This document shows positions 1-6,423 of a DNA stretch of 6,454 nt, in pieces (position 1 is the stretch's first letter; each line of letters begins with the position of its first letter). The position numbers were made by a program, and so were the translations under genes. This stretch comes from Bacillota bacterium (GTDB lineage: Bacteria > Bacillota_I > Bacilli_A > RFN20 > CAG-288): NCBI GenBank assembly GCA_003497225.1, contig DNJQ01000009.1, positions 1 through 6,454 of the forward strand, written 5' to 3'. Under the pieces are notes generated by a model. The model saw only the letters and a program-made list of their open reading frames with translations, ran no database searches and was not told the origin of the DNA.

Positions 1-82
1 TTTCAAAATTGCGGACACTATAGTATTAATATTACTCGGAGATAATGTGGTACAGTTATTAAGTAATGCTTTGGTTAGATAA
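1..82 (+). CDS. 3' end of an unidentified rightward gene (partial)
   Basis: An open frame enters from the left edge (first full codon at base 2) and stops with TAA at 80-82, giving about 26 C-terminal residues. The visible tail is hydrophobic, with the stretch ADTIVLILLGDNVVQ, and ends in ALVR. A strong hairpin with a T-tract begins 15 bases after the stop, where a terminator for this gene would lie, and this supports the reading frame. The piece is too short to assign a family. A membrane segment or a buried helix at the end of a soluble protein would both fit. The other two forward frames close earlier, at 19-21 and 43-45. Confidence 0.5.
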   Translation, partial: FKIADTIVLILLGDNVVQLLSNALVR

Positions 83-97
83 TTGTTAGAAAACATA

Positions 98-148
98 AAA
101 AAATCCTTTCTAAATTTAAAGCGACAAACAAGAAAGGATTTTTTGCAT
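98..148 (+). terminator. Rho-independent terminator-like hairpin after the left-edge gene
   Basis: Bases 98-111 (AAAAAATCCTTTCT) pair perfectly with 131-144, a 14-bp stem with a 19-nt loop. The right arm ends in a run of six T, and the left arm starts with A's, so the hairpin could stop transcription from either strand. It lies 15 bases after the stop of the rightward gene ending at 82. The stem is AT-rich with only four G-C pairs, and the loop is longer than usual for a terminator. The same bases form half of the larger structure at 98-177. Confidence 0.6.
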
Positions 149-177
149 TAATGTTTGCCGCTCTAAATTTTTAATGC
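98..177. repeat. Tandem hairpins with mutually complementary 19-nt loops
   Basis: The 80 bases divide without remainder into six arms. Arm A (98-111) pairs with A' (131-144), 14 of 14. Arm C (145-151) pairs with C' (171-177), 7 of 7, extendable to 9 by using 143-144 and 178-179. Loop B (112-130) is complementary to loop B' (152-170) at 17 of 19 positions. The two exceptions are A/C on the plus strand and become U/G wobbles in minus-strand RNA, so a leftward transcript could pair at every position. The order A-B-A'-C-B'-C' is that of two kissing hairpins or a pseudoknot. The alternative fold pairs B with B' as one long hairpin. The function is unknown; a degenerate mobile-element end is another possibility. 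Confidence 0.7.
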
Positions 178-228
178 AACATAAGTATAACAAATCATAA
201 AAAATCCATCAACACTTTTTGACCCTAG

Positions 229-390
229 TATTATCATTACAATCAAGGACCATGTACTTCAAAATACAATCCAAAGGTGTATTTAAGTGCCGTCCAAAGC
301 GTGGCAAAAGAATGGAATTTTGATGCACAAACCAGCGGAAAATGGACGCACACAGGCATGGAAAAAAGTGGCAGTTTAAATATTAGATAA
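229..390 (+). pseudogene. Probable 3' remnant of a lost rightward gene
   Basis: After a TAG at 226-228 the frame stays open to TAA at 388-390, about 53 codons, with no ATG near its beginning and no ribosome binding site. The residues look protein-like, for example YLSAVQSVAKEWNFDAQ and a tail in SGSLNIR. GC is about 44% over 268-375 by hand count, clearly above the AT-rich surroundings, with codons such as AGC, ACC, GCC and GTC. The stop lies immediately before the hairpin at 393-442, as expected for a real gene end. The simplest reading is a gene whose 5' part was deleted or replaced. The family is not recognised. An internal GTG at 277 could start a short peptide, but no Shine-Dalgarno sequence supports it. 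Confidence 0.45.
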
Positions 391-392
391 AC

Positions 393-442
393 AAAAAGGG
401 ATGTCATCAACTTAATAAATATTCTAAATTATTTAACATCCC
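393..442 (-). terminator. Terminator of the glyS-dnaG-rpoD operon
   Basis: On the minus strand GGGATGT (442-436) pairs with ACATCCC (404-398), and TTTTTGTTT follows directly. Inside the loop TAAATA and TATTTA can extend the structure. The hairpin begins 10 bases after the rpoD stop. Read on the plus strand the same stem is followed by ATTATTTT, so it could also end the transcript of the remnant at 229-390. The outer stem is only 7 bp, but its three G-C pairs next to the T-tract are typical of an intrinsic terminator. Confidence 0.7.
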
Positions 443-452
443 ATTATTTTAA

Positions 453-1616
453 TTATAATGAATCTTTATAATCTTTTAAGAGTTTAGAACGTGATGGATG
501 ACGAAGTTTTTTAATAGCCTTAGCTTCAATCTGTCTAATTCTTTCTCTAGTAACACCAAAGTCTTTTCCAACTTCTTCTAGTGTATGAGTTCTTCCATCT
601 TCTAAGCCGTAACGAAGTTTAATAACTTTCTCTTCTCGATCAGTTAATTCAGAAAGAACTTGTTCAATGCGGTCTTTTAACATTTCAGAACTTGCATAAT
701 CAGCAGGATTAATATTTTCCTTATCTTCAATAAAGTCACCGACATGACTATCTTCCTCTTCACCAACTGGTTTTTCTAATGAAAGTGGATCAAGAGCGAT
801 TTGCTGCATATCACGAATCTTATCAGGTGTAAAATCACCACCAAGATAAGAAGCTAATTCTTCTGGCGTAGGATCTCTATTAAGGTTCATGAGAAGCGTT
901 CTTTGTGCCTTAATCATTTTATTAATGTGTTCAACCATGTGAACTGGAATACGAATAGTTCTAGCTTGGTCAGCTAAAGCACGTGTTATAGATTGACGTA
1001 TCCACCATGTGGCATAAGTAGAAAATTTATAACCTCTTTTATAGTCAAATTTTTCAACAGCTTTAATAAGTCCTAAATTTCCTTCTTGAATGAGGTCTAA
1101 AAGTGACATACCGCGGTTTACTTGATGTTTAGCTAAAGAAACAACAAGTTTTAAATTACAGTTAACTAATTCGTTGCGCGCCTCTTCATCTCCAGCTAAT
1201 ATTCTTTGAGCAAGTTCCTTTTCTTTCTCTTTTGAAGCGATAACTGGATATGCTCCTATATCGTGAAGATAAAGTTTAACTGGATCTGTTGGCGCTTTAG
1301 TATCAGTAAAGCTATATTCCGAAGTATTAGATTCAACGGATGATTCATCAGAACCAGAAAGTTCTTCCATCTTTTCTTCATCTTCCAGTTCAAGATCACG
1401 AATCTCTATTCCATTATCGACAAAATAATCGTAAAGTTCAGTTAAATCATCATCATCAATATCGATGAATGATAAAGCTTTATCGAGTTCACTTGAATCG
1501 ATATAGCCCTTATCTTTGCCTTTTTCAAAAAATTTCTGCTTGATATCGTTTAAAGACGTTAGTGTAACATTTTTATTAATAATATCTTTTACAGTCGTAG
1601 TATTATTTTTCTTCAT
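453..1616 (-). CDS. rpoD: Primary RNA polymerase sigma factor (sigma-70 / SigA)
   Basis: This is the housekeeping sigma factor, which directs RNA polymerase to -35/-10 promoters of essential genes. At 387 residues it is close to Bacillus SigA and lacks the large non-conserved insert of enterobacterial sigma-70. Region 1.1-like sequence covers about residues 20-75, followed by an acidic linker (76-105). Region 1.2 starts at [10 protein letters not shown] (112-121). Region 2 spans about 146-224 and includes [19 protein letters not shown] and the -10-recognising helix [18 protein letters not shown]226 and E229 match the region 3.0 residues that read extended -10 elements. Region 4.2 has [20 protein letters not shown] (355-374) for the -35 element. 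It is the last gene of the operon, 10 bases after dnaG. The stop is TAA. No unusual residue was seen. Confidence 0.97.
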   Translation of the reverse strand: MKKNNTTTVKDIINKNVTLTSLNDIKQKFFEKGKDKGYIDSSELDKALSFIDIDDDDLTELYDYFVDNGIEIRDLELEDEEKMEELSGSDESSVESNTSEYSFTDTKAPTDPVKLYLHDIGAYPVIASKEKEKELAQRILAGDEEARNELVNCNLKLVVSLAKHQVNRGMSLLDLIQEGNLGLIKAVEKFDYKRGYKFSTYATWWIRQSITRALADQARTIRIPVHMVEHINKMIKAQRTLLMNLNRDPTPEELASYLGGDFTPDKIRDMQQIALDPLSLEKPVGEEEDSHVGDFIEDKENINPADYASSEMLKDRIEQVLSELTDREEKVIKLRYGLEDGRTHTLEEVGKDFGVTRERIRQIEAKAIKKLRHPSRSKLLKDYKDSL

Positions 1617-1622
1617 TTTAGC

Positions 1623-1628
1623 CCTCCT
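1623..1628 (-). promoter_or_regulatory. Ribosome binding site of rpoD overlapping the dnaG stop
   Basis: Minus-strand AGGAGG lies 6 bases before the rpoD ATG (1616-1614). Its first two bases are the last two of the dnaG TAG stop (1629-1627). This supports the chosen rpoD start and suggests that ribosomes ending dnaG translation can feed directly into rpoD. Confidence 0.85.
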
Positions 1629-3378
1629 ATCTTAATTCCATGGACTTATTTCTAACCACAGCCTTCTTCTTATAGGCGATATATTTCAACATATATGTTT
1701 TAAAATCGCCATCGTTCATCGCCTCTTCATTCACCTCTAACTCCATTTTCTGAAAGATCATCATCATTACTTTTTCATCCTCAGCGTTAATATCTATCGC
1801 TTTAGAAAGTACTTCTGGTAAATCGTCAGATTCAATCATCTCCTTTTGAGTGTTCTCGGTATAAAATTCACCGATTGCTGTCGCTATAGCATCGAAATAC
1901 TTACAACAGAAACTCTCTTTGTTAGTATAGAAGACATTATAAGACGATCTTGAGAAACGCAAGGAGTTAACGATCTTAATCTCATATTTTGCTAAAACAT
2001 CAAGATCGCTATCACTGAACCTATTATTTCCTTGCTTTATCGACATTCTAATAATGGATAAAAGATCCATTTTATCGCTGAGTTTAGGTGCTACTACTTG
2101 AGTTTGACTAACTCTTTTTTCACTTTCTATAAACTCAGCAACAGATTCTGCCTTGAAGCCAAGAATTTTAGCGGTGTCTTCAATAAGTTTCTGTCTTACT
2201 AGGTCCTTGTGTGCTAGAAATAGAAAACGAAATTCTTGAATGAATCTCTCCTTATCTTCGTAAGAACTTAACCTATTCGAGGCACCATACATATCTAAAA
2301 GATGCAATACTGGTTCTTCAACAAGATTGAGCGCAGCAACAAGTTTTTCTTGTCCAGCGTTATGGAGAAGTTCATCGGCATCTTTCGCGCCTATTTCTCG
2401 AATCATTTTACATTTTATACCATTTAAAGTCAATATTTTTATACAACTTATGCTCGCTTCGCGACCAGCTTTGTCGCAGTCTAGTAGCAATCTAATCTCA
2501 ACATTTAAACGCTTAAGCATATTGACATGTTCAATAGTTAAGGCGGTACCCATTGTTGCTACCGCGGGATAATTAACTCTTGAAATTGCTATAGCATCCA
2601 TAAAACCTTCAACAACATAAAGGAAACCCATCTTTTTAGCTAAAGGTATCGCTCCATACATATTGTAAAGAATTTCGTTCTTTTTAAACAATATGGTTTC
2701 TGGGTAATTTATGTATTTATTATCGCTTGTTTTTTCAAGTGTTCTTCCTGAAAATCCTCTAACTCTTCCGTAGCTATCAGTAATTGGAAAGATTATACGG
2801 TTATAAAATCTATCGGTAAAACTAGTTGAATTTCCTGATAATATTCCAGCTTTAGTTAGTGTTTCGATTGAATGATTGTTACTTCTTAAGCGTTCAATCA
2901 TCAATTTGCTATCTTTTGGAGCAAAACCTATACGGAATTTATCGATCACTTCTTGCGTTAATCCGCGGTTAATAAGATAATCTAAACCTTCTTTTCCGTT
3001 ATTAGTTTTAAGATAGAATTGATAGTATTTTGCTGCATCTTCAAGGGCTGAAAAACAGTCTTTATTATCTTCAAATACTTGATCTTTTTTAATAACGATA
3101 TCAGTTTTAACTCCACAGATATCACACGCTTTTTTAACTGCTTCGATATAAGGAATTTTCAAATATTTTTCAACAAAAACAAAGGCATCACCACCAGTGT
3201 GACACACAAAGCAGTTAAAAATCTGCTTAGTTGGTGAAATCTTTAATGAAGGTCTTGTATCGTTATGAAAGGGGCAAATAGCTTCGTAATTTGCACCTTT
3301 TTTATTTACTTCGATAAAATTAGAAATAACTTTAACGATATCTACCTTCTTCCGAAGTTCATCGATATTTAAATTCAC
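1627..3378 (-). CDS. dnaG: DNA primase
   Basis: The protein makes RNA primers for replication at the fork, together with the replicative helicase. At 583 residues it has normal length. The N-terminal CHC2 zinc-binding domain has ligands C35, H38, C56 and C59. The RNA polymerase core follows, with the conserved stretch [20 protein letters not shown] (190-209). The Toprim domain carries VVEGFMDA with E257 and [12 protein letters not shown] with D300 and D302, the metal-binding acidic residues. The C-terminal part (about 425-583) is divergent, as is usual for the helicase-binding domain, which should contact DnaB/DnaC-type helicase. The start is GTG at 3378-3376, supported by AAGGAG six bases upstream and by the position of the zinc motif. 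It overlaps the glyS stop and is probably translationally coupled to it. The stop is TAG. Confidence 0.97.
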   Translation of the reverse strand: MNLNIDELRKKVDIVKVISNFIEVNKKGANYEAICPFHNDTRPSLKISPTKQIFNCFVCHTGGDAFVFVEKYLKIPYIEAVKKACDICGVKTDIVIKKDQVFEDNKDCFSALEDAAKYYQFYLKTNNGKEGLDYLINRGLTQEVIDKFRIGFAPKDSKLMIERLRSNNHSIETLTKAGILSGNSTSFTDRFYNRIIFPITDSYGRVRGFSGRTLEKTSDNKYINYPETILFKKNEILYNMYGAIPLAKKMGFLYVVEGFMDAIAISRVNYPAVATMGTALTIEHVNMLKRLNVEIRLLLDCDKAGREASISCIKILTLNGIKCKMIREIGAKDADELLHNAGQEKLVAALNLVEEPVLHLLDMYGASNRLSSYEDKERFIQEFRFLFLAHKDLVRQKLIEDTAKILGFKAESVAEFIESEKRVSQTQVVAPKLSDKMDLLSIIRMSIKQGNNRFSDSDLDVLAKYEIKIVNSLRFSRSSYNVFYTNKESFCCKYFDAIATAIGEFYTENTQKEMIESDDLPEVLSKAIDINAEDEKVMMMIFQKMELEVNEEAMNDGDFKTYMLKYIAYKKKAVVRNKSMELR

Positions 3379-3390
3379 CTATAACTCCTT
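3375..3390 (-). promoter_or_regulatory. glyS/dnaG junction: GTGA overlap and dnaG ribosome binding site
   Basis: AAGGAG at 3390-3385 lies within the last glyS codons, six bases before the dnaG GTG (3378-3376). The glyS TGA stop (3377-3375) shares two bases with this GTG, making the four-base overlap GTGA. The arrangement fixes the non-ATG start of dnaG and points to translation re-initiation. Confidence 0.85.
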
Positions 3391-4760
3391 GAAAAGCCTA
3401 ACTTTTCTTCTAGATATTTATTTAGTTCATCAAGTTTAATTCTTTCTTGTTTCATCGTATCGCGATCACGAACTGTTACCGCATTATCTTCTAAAGTATC
3501 AAAATCAACTGTGATGCATAAAGGTGTTCCTATAGCATCTTCTCTACGATATCTTTTTCCAATAGAACCAGTAGTATCAAAAGTAGCATCATAGTGACGA
3601 CTTAAATTTTTATATACTTCAAATGCTTTATCGCTCAACTGTTTTGATAAAGGTAAAACAGCGACAGAATATGGTGCGATTCTTGGATCAAAGTGCATAA
3701 CGATACGAGTATCTTTTTCAAGCTCTTCTTCATCGTAGCTTTGACAAAGCAAGGCCAACATTAATCTTTCACATCCAAATGATGGTTCAACAACATGAGG
3801 AATATATCTTTCATTAGTAACAGGATCTAAATATGTTAAATCATTACCAGAAGACTCTTGGTGACGATTTAAATCATAATTAGTTCTAGAAGCAATTCCC
3901 ATTAGTTCTCCCCAACCAAAAGGATAAAGATATTCAATATCGGTAGTGGCTTTAGAATAAAACGCTAATTCTTCCTTCGCGTGGTCGCGGTAACGCAAAT
4001 TCTCACTACTTAAACCAATGCTTTGAACAAAACTCATGCAGTCTTTTTTAAAGTATTCAAACCACTTTAAATCTTCATCAGGACTGCAGAAGAATTCGAT
4101 CTCCATCTGCTCAAATTCACGTGTTCTAAAAATGAAATTTCCTGGAGTTATTTCGTTACGGAAAGCTTTCCCCATATCACAAATTCCTATCGGTAATTTA
4201 CCGCGGCTTGTTCTCATGACATTTTTAAAATTAACAAATATTCCCTGCGCTGTTTCTGGACGAAGATAAACGACGCTACTTTTTTCTTCCGTCACGCCCA
4301 TAAATGTTTTAAACATCATTTGGAATTGTCTTATTGGTGTAAATGAAGACTTTCCACAAGTTGGACAAGTGATATTTTTTTCTACCATTAAAGTATTAAG
4401 TTCTTCAACACTTTTTCCATCACAGCAAATATCTGGATGTTGAGAACTAATTAAATCATCTGCACGATAGCGGGAATGACAATATTTACAATCTACAAGT
4501 GGATCGTGGAAATTAGCAACGTGTCCTGTCGCTTCCCAGACCTTAGGATTCATAATAATGGCTGGTTCAATCTCAACAATATATTCATTTTCGCGAATGA
4601 AATGTTGTCTAAATGCCTCTTTTAAATGATTTTTAACTAAAGTACCTAGAGGACCAAAATCCCATGAATTTGCTAGTCCACCATAAAGTTCAGATCCAGG
4701 ATAAACGAATCCAGATGAGATCAAATGTGTTGTTATTTTATCAAAGGAAAACTTTTGCAT
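3375..4760 (-). CDS. glyS: Glycyl-tRNA synthetase, single-chain homodimeric type
   Basis: This cytoplasmic class II synthetase attaches glycine to tRNA-Gly. At 461 residues it is the alpha-2 form found in Mollicutes, archaea and eukaryotes, not the alpha2beta2 GlyQ/GlyS form of Bacillus. The N-terminus has the expected SSGFVYPGSELYGG, then WDFGPLG (33-39). A zinc-binding insert is suggested by C91-x2-C94 and C132-x2-C135. Motif 2 is seen at AFRNEITP (199-206) and FRTREFEQMEIEFF (211-224). A conserved glycine-pocket segment is GWGELMGIASRTNYDLNRH (282-300). Motif 3 is EPSFGCERLMLALL (325-338), with R332. The C-terminal anticodon-binding domain starts near IAPYSVAVLPL (361-371) and includes GSIGKRYRREDAIGTP. 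The ATG at 4760 has AGGAGGT upstream. It is the first gene of the operon, and its stop is TGA. Confidence 0.97.
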   Translation of the reverse strand: MQKFSFDKITTHLISSGFVYPGSELYGGLANSWDFGPLGTLVKNHLKEAFRQHFIRENEYIVEIEPAIIMNPKVWEATGHVANFHDPLVDCKYCHSRYRADDLISSQHPDICCDGKSVEELNTLMVEKNITCPTCGKSSFTPIRQFQMMFKTFMGVTEEKSSVVYLRPETAQGIFVNFKNVMRTSRGKLPIGICDMGKAFRNEITPGNFIFRTREFEQMEIEFFCSPDEDLKWFEYFKKDCMSFVQSIGLSSENLRYRDHAKEELAFYSKATTDIEYLYPFGWGELMGIASRTNYDLNRHQESSGNDLTYLDPVTNERYIPHVVEPSFGCERLMLALLCQSYDEEELEKDTRIVMHFDPRIAPYSVAVLPLSKQLSDKAFEVYKNLSRHYDATFDTTGSIGKRYRREDAIGTPLCITVDFDTLEDNAVTVRDRDTMKQERIKLDELNKYLEEKLGFSRSYR

Positions 4761-4765
4761 ACAAA

Positions 4766-4772
4766 ACCTCCT
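4766..4772 (-). promoter_or_regulatory. Ribosome binding site of glyS
   Basis: Minus-strand AGGAGGT lies 5 bases upstream of the glyS ATG (4760-4758), at normal spacing. It confirms the start. Confidence 0.85.
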
Positions 4773-4784
4773 ATTTCATGCTCA

Positions 4785-4793
4785 ATTATAGCA
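4785..4793 (-). promoter_or_regulatory. Extended -10 promoter of the glyS-dnaG-rpoD operon
   Basis: The minus strand reads TGCTATAAT (4793-4785), a perfect -10 hexamer with the TGn extension. The -35 position (about 4807-4813) has only a weak match (TTTAGT at 16-bp spacing), which the extended -10 can offset. Transcription should start near 4778, giving a leader of about 18 bases. That is too short for a T-box, so glyS seems not to be controlled by tRNA-Gly sensing here. Confidence 0.7.
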
Positions 4794-4808
4794 CAATTTA
4801 ATCATTAC

Positions 4809-4853
4809 TAAATATAAAATTGAATAATTTTGTTATTATGAATTTTATATTTA
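4809..4853. repeat. Perfect 13-bp inverted repeat next to the glyS promoter
   Basis: TAAATATAAAATT (4809-4821) is matched exactly by its reverse complement at 4841-4853, with a 19-base spacer. One arm lies on the -35 position of the leftward glyS promoter. It contains no G or C, so chance formation in AT-rich DNA is possible. It could be an operator, an UP-like AT-rich element or a DNA hairpin. It is not placed to be the terminator of any gene seen here. Confidence 0.6.
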
Positions 4854-5042
4854 ATCCTTTTCTTAAAAAATACCATTTTAATATGGCGTTACCTCATCTT
4901 TGCTTTGTACTTTATACCATTTTGCAAGGATTAAGTTTTATCCAATATGATACTTAATCACCATAATTCACATAGTATTATGTCGAAGAATGTCGAACTA
5001 ATGCAAAGTGCAAAAAAAGTTTATAAATATGGCTTTACTTAA
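4854..5042. other. Intergenic stretch with short repeats, no gene found
   Basis: This is most of the 401-base gap between the divergent genes. It contains a 10-bp direct repeat ATACCATTTT (4870-4879 and 4914-4923), an 8-bp inverted repeat GATTAAGT/ACTTAATC (4929-4936 and 4952-4959), and TGTCGAA twice exactly 10 bases apart (4981-4987 and 4991-4997). A weak rightward promoter, TTGCAA (4922-4927) with an 18-base spacer to TATGAT (4946-4951), is possible. No tRNA, T-box, or open frame with a ribosome binding site was seen. Confidence 0.5.
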
Positions 5043-5071
5043 TTGACTATACAATATGGTCCCATTATAAT
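5043..5071 (+). promoter_or_regulatory. Sigma-A promoter for the exported-protein gene
   Basis: TTGACT (5043-5048) and TATAAT (5066-5071) are separated by exactly 17 bases. This near-consensus promoter for the housekeeping sigma factor predicts a start near 5078. The leader would be about 84 bases, reaching the ATG at 5162. It suggests strong expression unless repressed. Confidence 0.85.
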
Positions 5072-5079
5072 ACAATCAG

Positions 5080-5119
5080 TTAAGCAAAGCCTAAGTAGTG
5101 CTTTAGTAGACTAGCTTAA
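5080..5119 (+). promoter_or_regulatory. Predicted hairpin at the 5' end of the leader mRNA
   Basis: TTAAGC (5080-5085) pairs with GCTTAA (5114-5119), and AAAGC (5086-5090) pairs with GCTTT (5100-5104). The result is 11 pairs broken by a 9-base bulge on the 3' side and closed by a 9-base loop. It starts two bases after the predicted transcription start, where stems often protect mRNA from decay. It does not cover the ribosome binding site, and no known riboswitch was recognised. Confidence 0.4.
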
Positions 5120-5148
5120 TGTTAATAATAATTTTAAGAATTACCAAT

Positions 5149-5155
5149 AAGGAGG
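5149..5155 (+). promoter_or_regulatory. Ribosome binding site of the exported-protein gene
   Basis: AAGGAGG ends six bases before the ATG at 5162-5164. It is a strong Shine-Dalgarno sequence at good spacing and confirms the start. Confidence 0.85.
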
Positions 5156-5161
5156 TATCAA

Positions 5162-6421
5162 ATGAAAAAAATTATTATTCCATTATTAGCATTAACAATT
5201 CAAAGTGTCGGACTATCAAAAACTAGTCTGGAACGAAAAGAAGTAAAAGCAGTCGAAGAAACAAGTATTAAGCTTCGTAGTAATCAGGAAGAGGAAGAAT
5301 TAGCAAGAATCAAAGCTAGCTATCTTTCTGCTCTAGAGCCGTATTATTCTTCAACAAGTCACTCAGGTGTAAACTTATTAACAAATGAAAATCTAGACAT
5401 TAATAATTTTTATAGGGACTTTCCTTGTTACAGCAATGGCGGCGAGGCAATAAGTATTAATGATGAGTATAATCCATGTGAAACAACTTTATCGGATATC
5501 ATAGAAAGATATCATGATTCAAAAACTGGAAAAGATATGTATTATCTTGCCGCAAACTTCGATTTTGTTGGAGAAAATTTACATAATCGTCCTTTTGAGC
5601 CATTCTTTACTAAAAACTCAAATTCATATTCACCATATTTTACTTCAGCTGGTTTGAGTATTCTAAAATCTATGTCCTCCTCACATGGATTAGAAAAACC
5701 AACAGTTAAAGACCCAGAATCAACAATTCCTTATATCTTAAATGATAGATTAGGCCACTATACAAAAAGAGATGAAGATGATGGTATATATGATGACTTC
5801 TTAACAAGTTTTCATAATGTTGTCTTTTATAATGAGGAAAAATTTACTAACGGCACGGGACTGCATTTTAGTGGAGATACTTATAAAGGGTTTGCCTTAG
5901 TAAATGAGGAACCACGAGATAAATTTGATGTAGATTATACATATAATCAACTATGTAAAATGGCAGCCGTCATGGATAAATCTACAGTAATAAGTAGTTT
6001 AGATACATACTTAAAAGAACACTCGCTAAGTGCCAATAAAAAACATAGATTTACAATGACAGGTACTAAAAAAGAAATAACTGGTTTAGATGTACAAGAA
6101 GCCCTTATTAGTTATTTGCATGAAGGAAAATCTGGTACTATCGGTACTGATGATGATTTTGTTTTACCTAGAGGATATGAGTATAAAACATATGAAGCAG
6201 GTTTCATGATAGTTGGATATGGTACAACTTCTAAAGTTAACGAGACAACTCATAAAACCCAAAAAATTGCGGAAATAATCTATGATTTAGGTGGAGGCAG
6301 ATTATATGCAATGCCAGCTTTTGACTTAACAAACTGGTACGATTTAACAATTAAAAAGCAAAATAAAGAGTGGTTTGGATGGAGAACATCAACAGACGAG
6401 AAAAATTGGTATAGAGGATAG
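5162..6421 (+). CDS. Putative exported protein of unknown family
   Basis: This 419-residue product has an N-terminal export signal: MKK, then a hydrophobic core (residues 4-18, IIIPLLALTIQSVGL). Cleavage could follow GLS (19) or the V-K-A at 28-30. There is no lipobox cysteine, so it is not a typical lipoprotein, and no second membrane span or LPxTG anchor is seen. Residues 23-57 are highly charged and probably helical. The rest looks like a folded domain rich in Y, F, D and N. It has three cysteines (C89, C106, C265), a segment GFMIVGYGTTSK (347-358), and IIYDLGGGRLYAMPAFDL (372-389), followed by a tryptophan-rich tail (W391, W404, W407, W416). I do not recognise the family. GHY (198-200), H218 and the GFMIVGYG strand loosely recall secreted papain-like peptidases, but no catalytic Cys/His pair can be assigned. 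The gene has its own strong promoter and is divergent from glyS. The stop is TAG. Confidence 0.85.
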   Translation: MKKIIIPLLALTIQSVGLSKTSLERKEVKAVEETSIKLRSNQEEEELARIKASYLSALEPYYSSTSHSGVNLLTNENLDINNFYRDFPCYSNGGEAISINDEYNPCETTLSDIIERYHDSKTGKDMYYLAANFDFVGENLHNRPFEPFFTKNSNSYSPYFTSAGLSILKSMSSSHGLEKPTVKDPESTIPYILNDRLGHYTKRDEDDGIYDDFLTSFHNVVFYNEEKFTNGTGLHFSGDTYKGFALVNEEPRDKFDVDYTYNQLCKMAAVMDKSTVISSLDTYLKEHSLSANKKHRFTMTGTKKEITGLDVQEALISYLHEGKSGTIGTDDDFVLPRGYEYKTYEAGFMIVGYGTTSKVNETTHKTQKIAEIIYDLGGGRLYAMPAFDLTNWYDLTIKKQNKEWFGWRTSTDEKNWYRG

Positions 6422-6423
6422 TA

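Noticed and set aside
98..177. Short CRISPR-like or tRNA-like element
   Set aside because: There is no repeated direct unit with spacers and no cloverleaf with CCA end or T-arm consensus. The pairing is between adjacent hairpins only.
252..323. 23-codon basic frame starting at ATG 252
   Set aside because: It has no ribosome binding site and overlaps the longer, more protein-like frame at 229-390, which ends at a terminator.
2327..2572. Rightward 81-codon open frame inside dnaG
   Set aside because: It lies opposite the conserved Toprim region of dnaG, has no ribosome binding site, and its composition is explained by the antisense of a real gene.
4036..4269. Rightward 77-codon open frame inside glyS
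   Set aside because: It is antisense to the motif 2 region of glyS and has no translation signals.
4761..4808. T-box or other riboswitch in front of glyS
   Set aside because: The predicted leader is only about 18 bases, and no specifier stem, T-box sequence or antiterminator is seen.
4883..4957. 24-codon hydrophobic small frame beginning MALPHLCFVLYTILQG
   Set aside because: Its hydrophobicity recalls small membrane toxins, but there is no Shine-Dalgarno sequence upstream and no suitable promoter before it. Frames of this length are common by chance.
5162..5260. Lipoprotein signal for the 419-residue protein
   Set aside because: The signal region has no cysteine; the first one is C89, far beyond any lipobox position.
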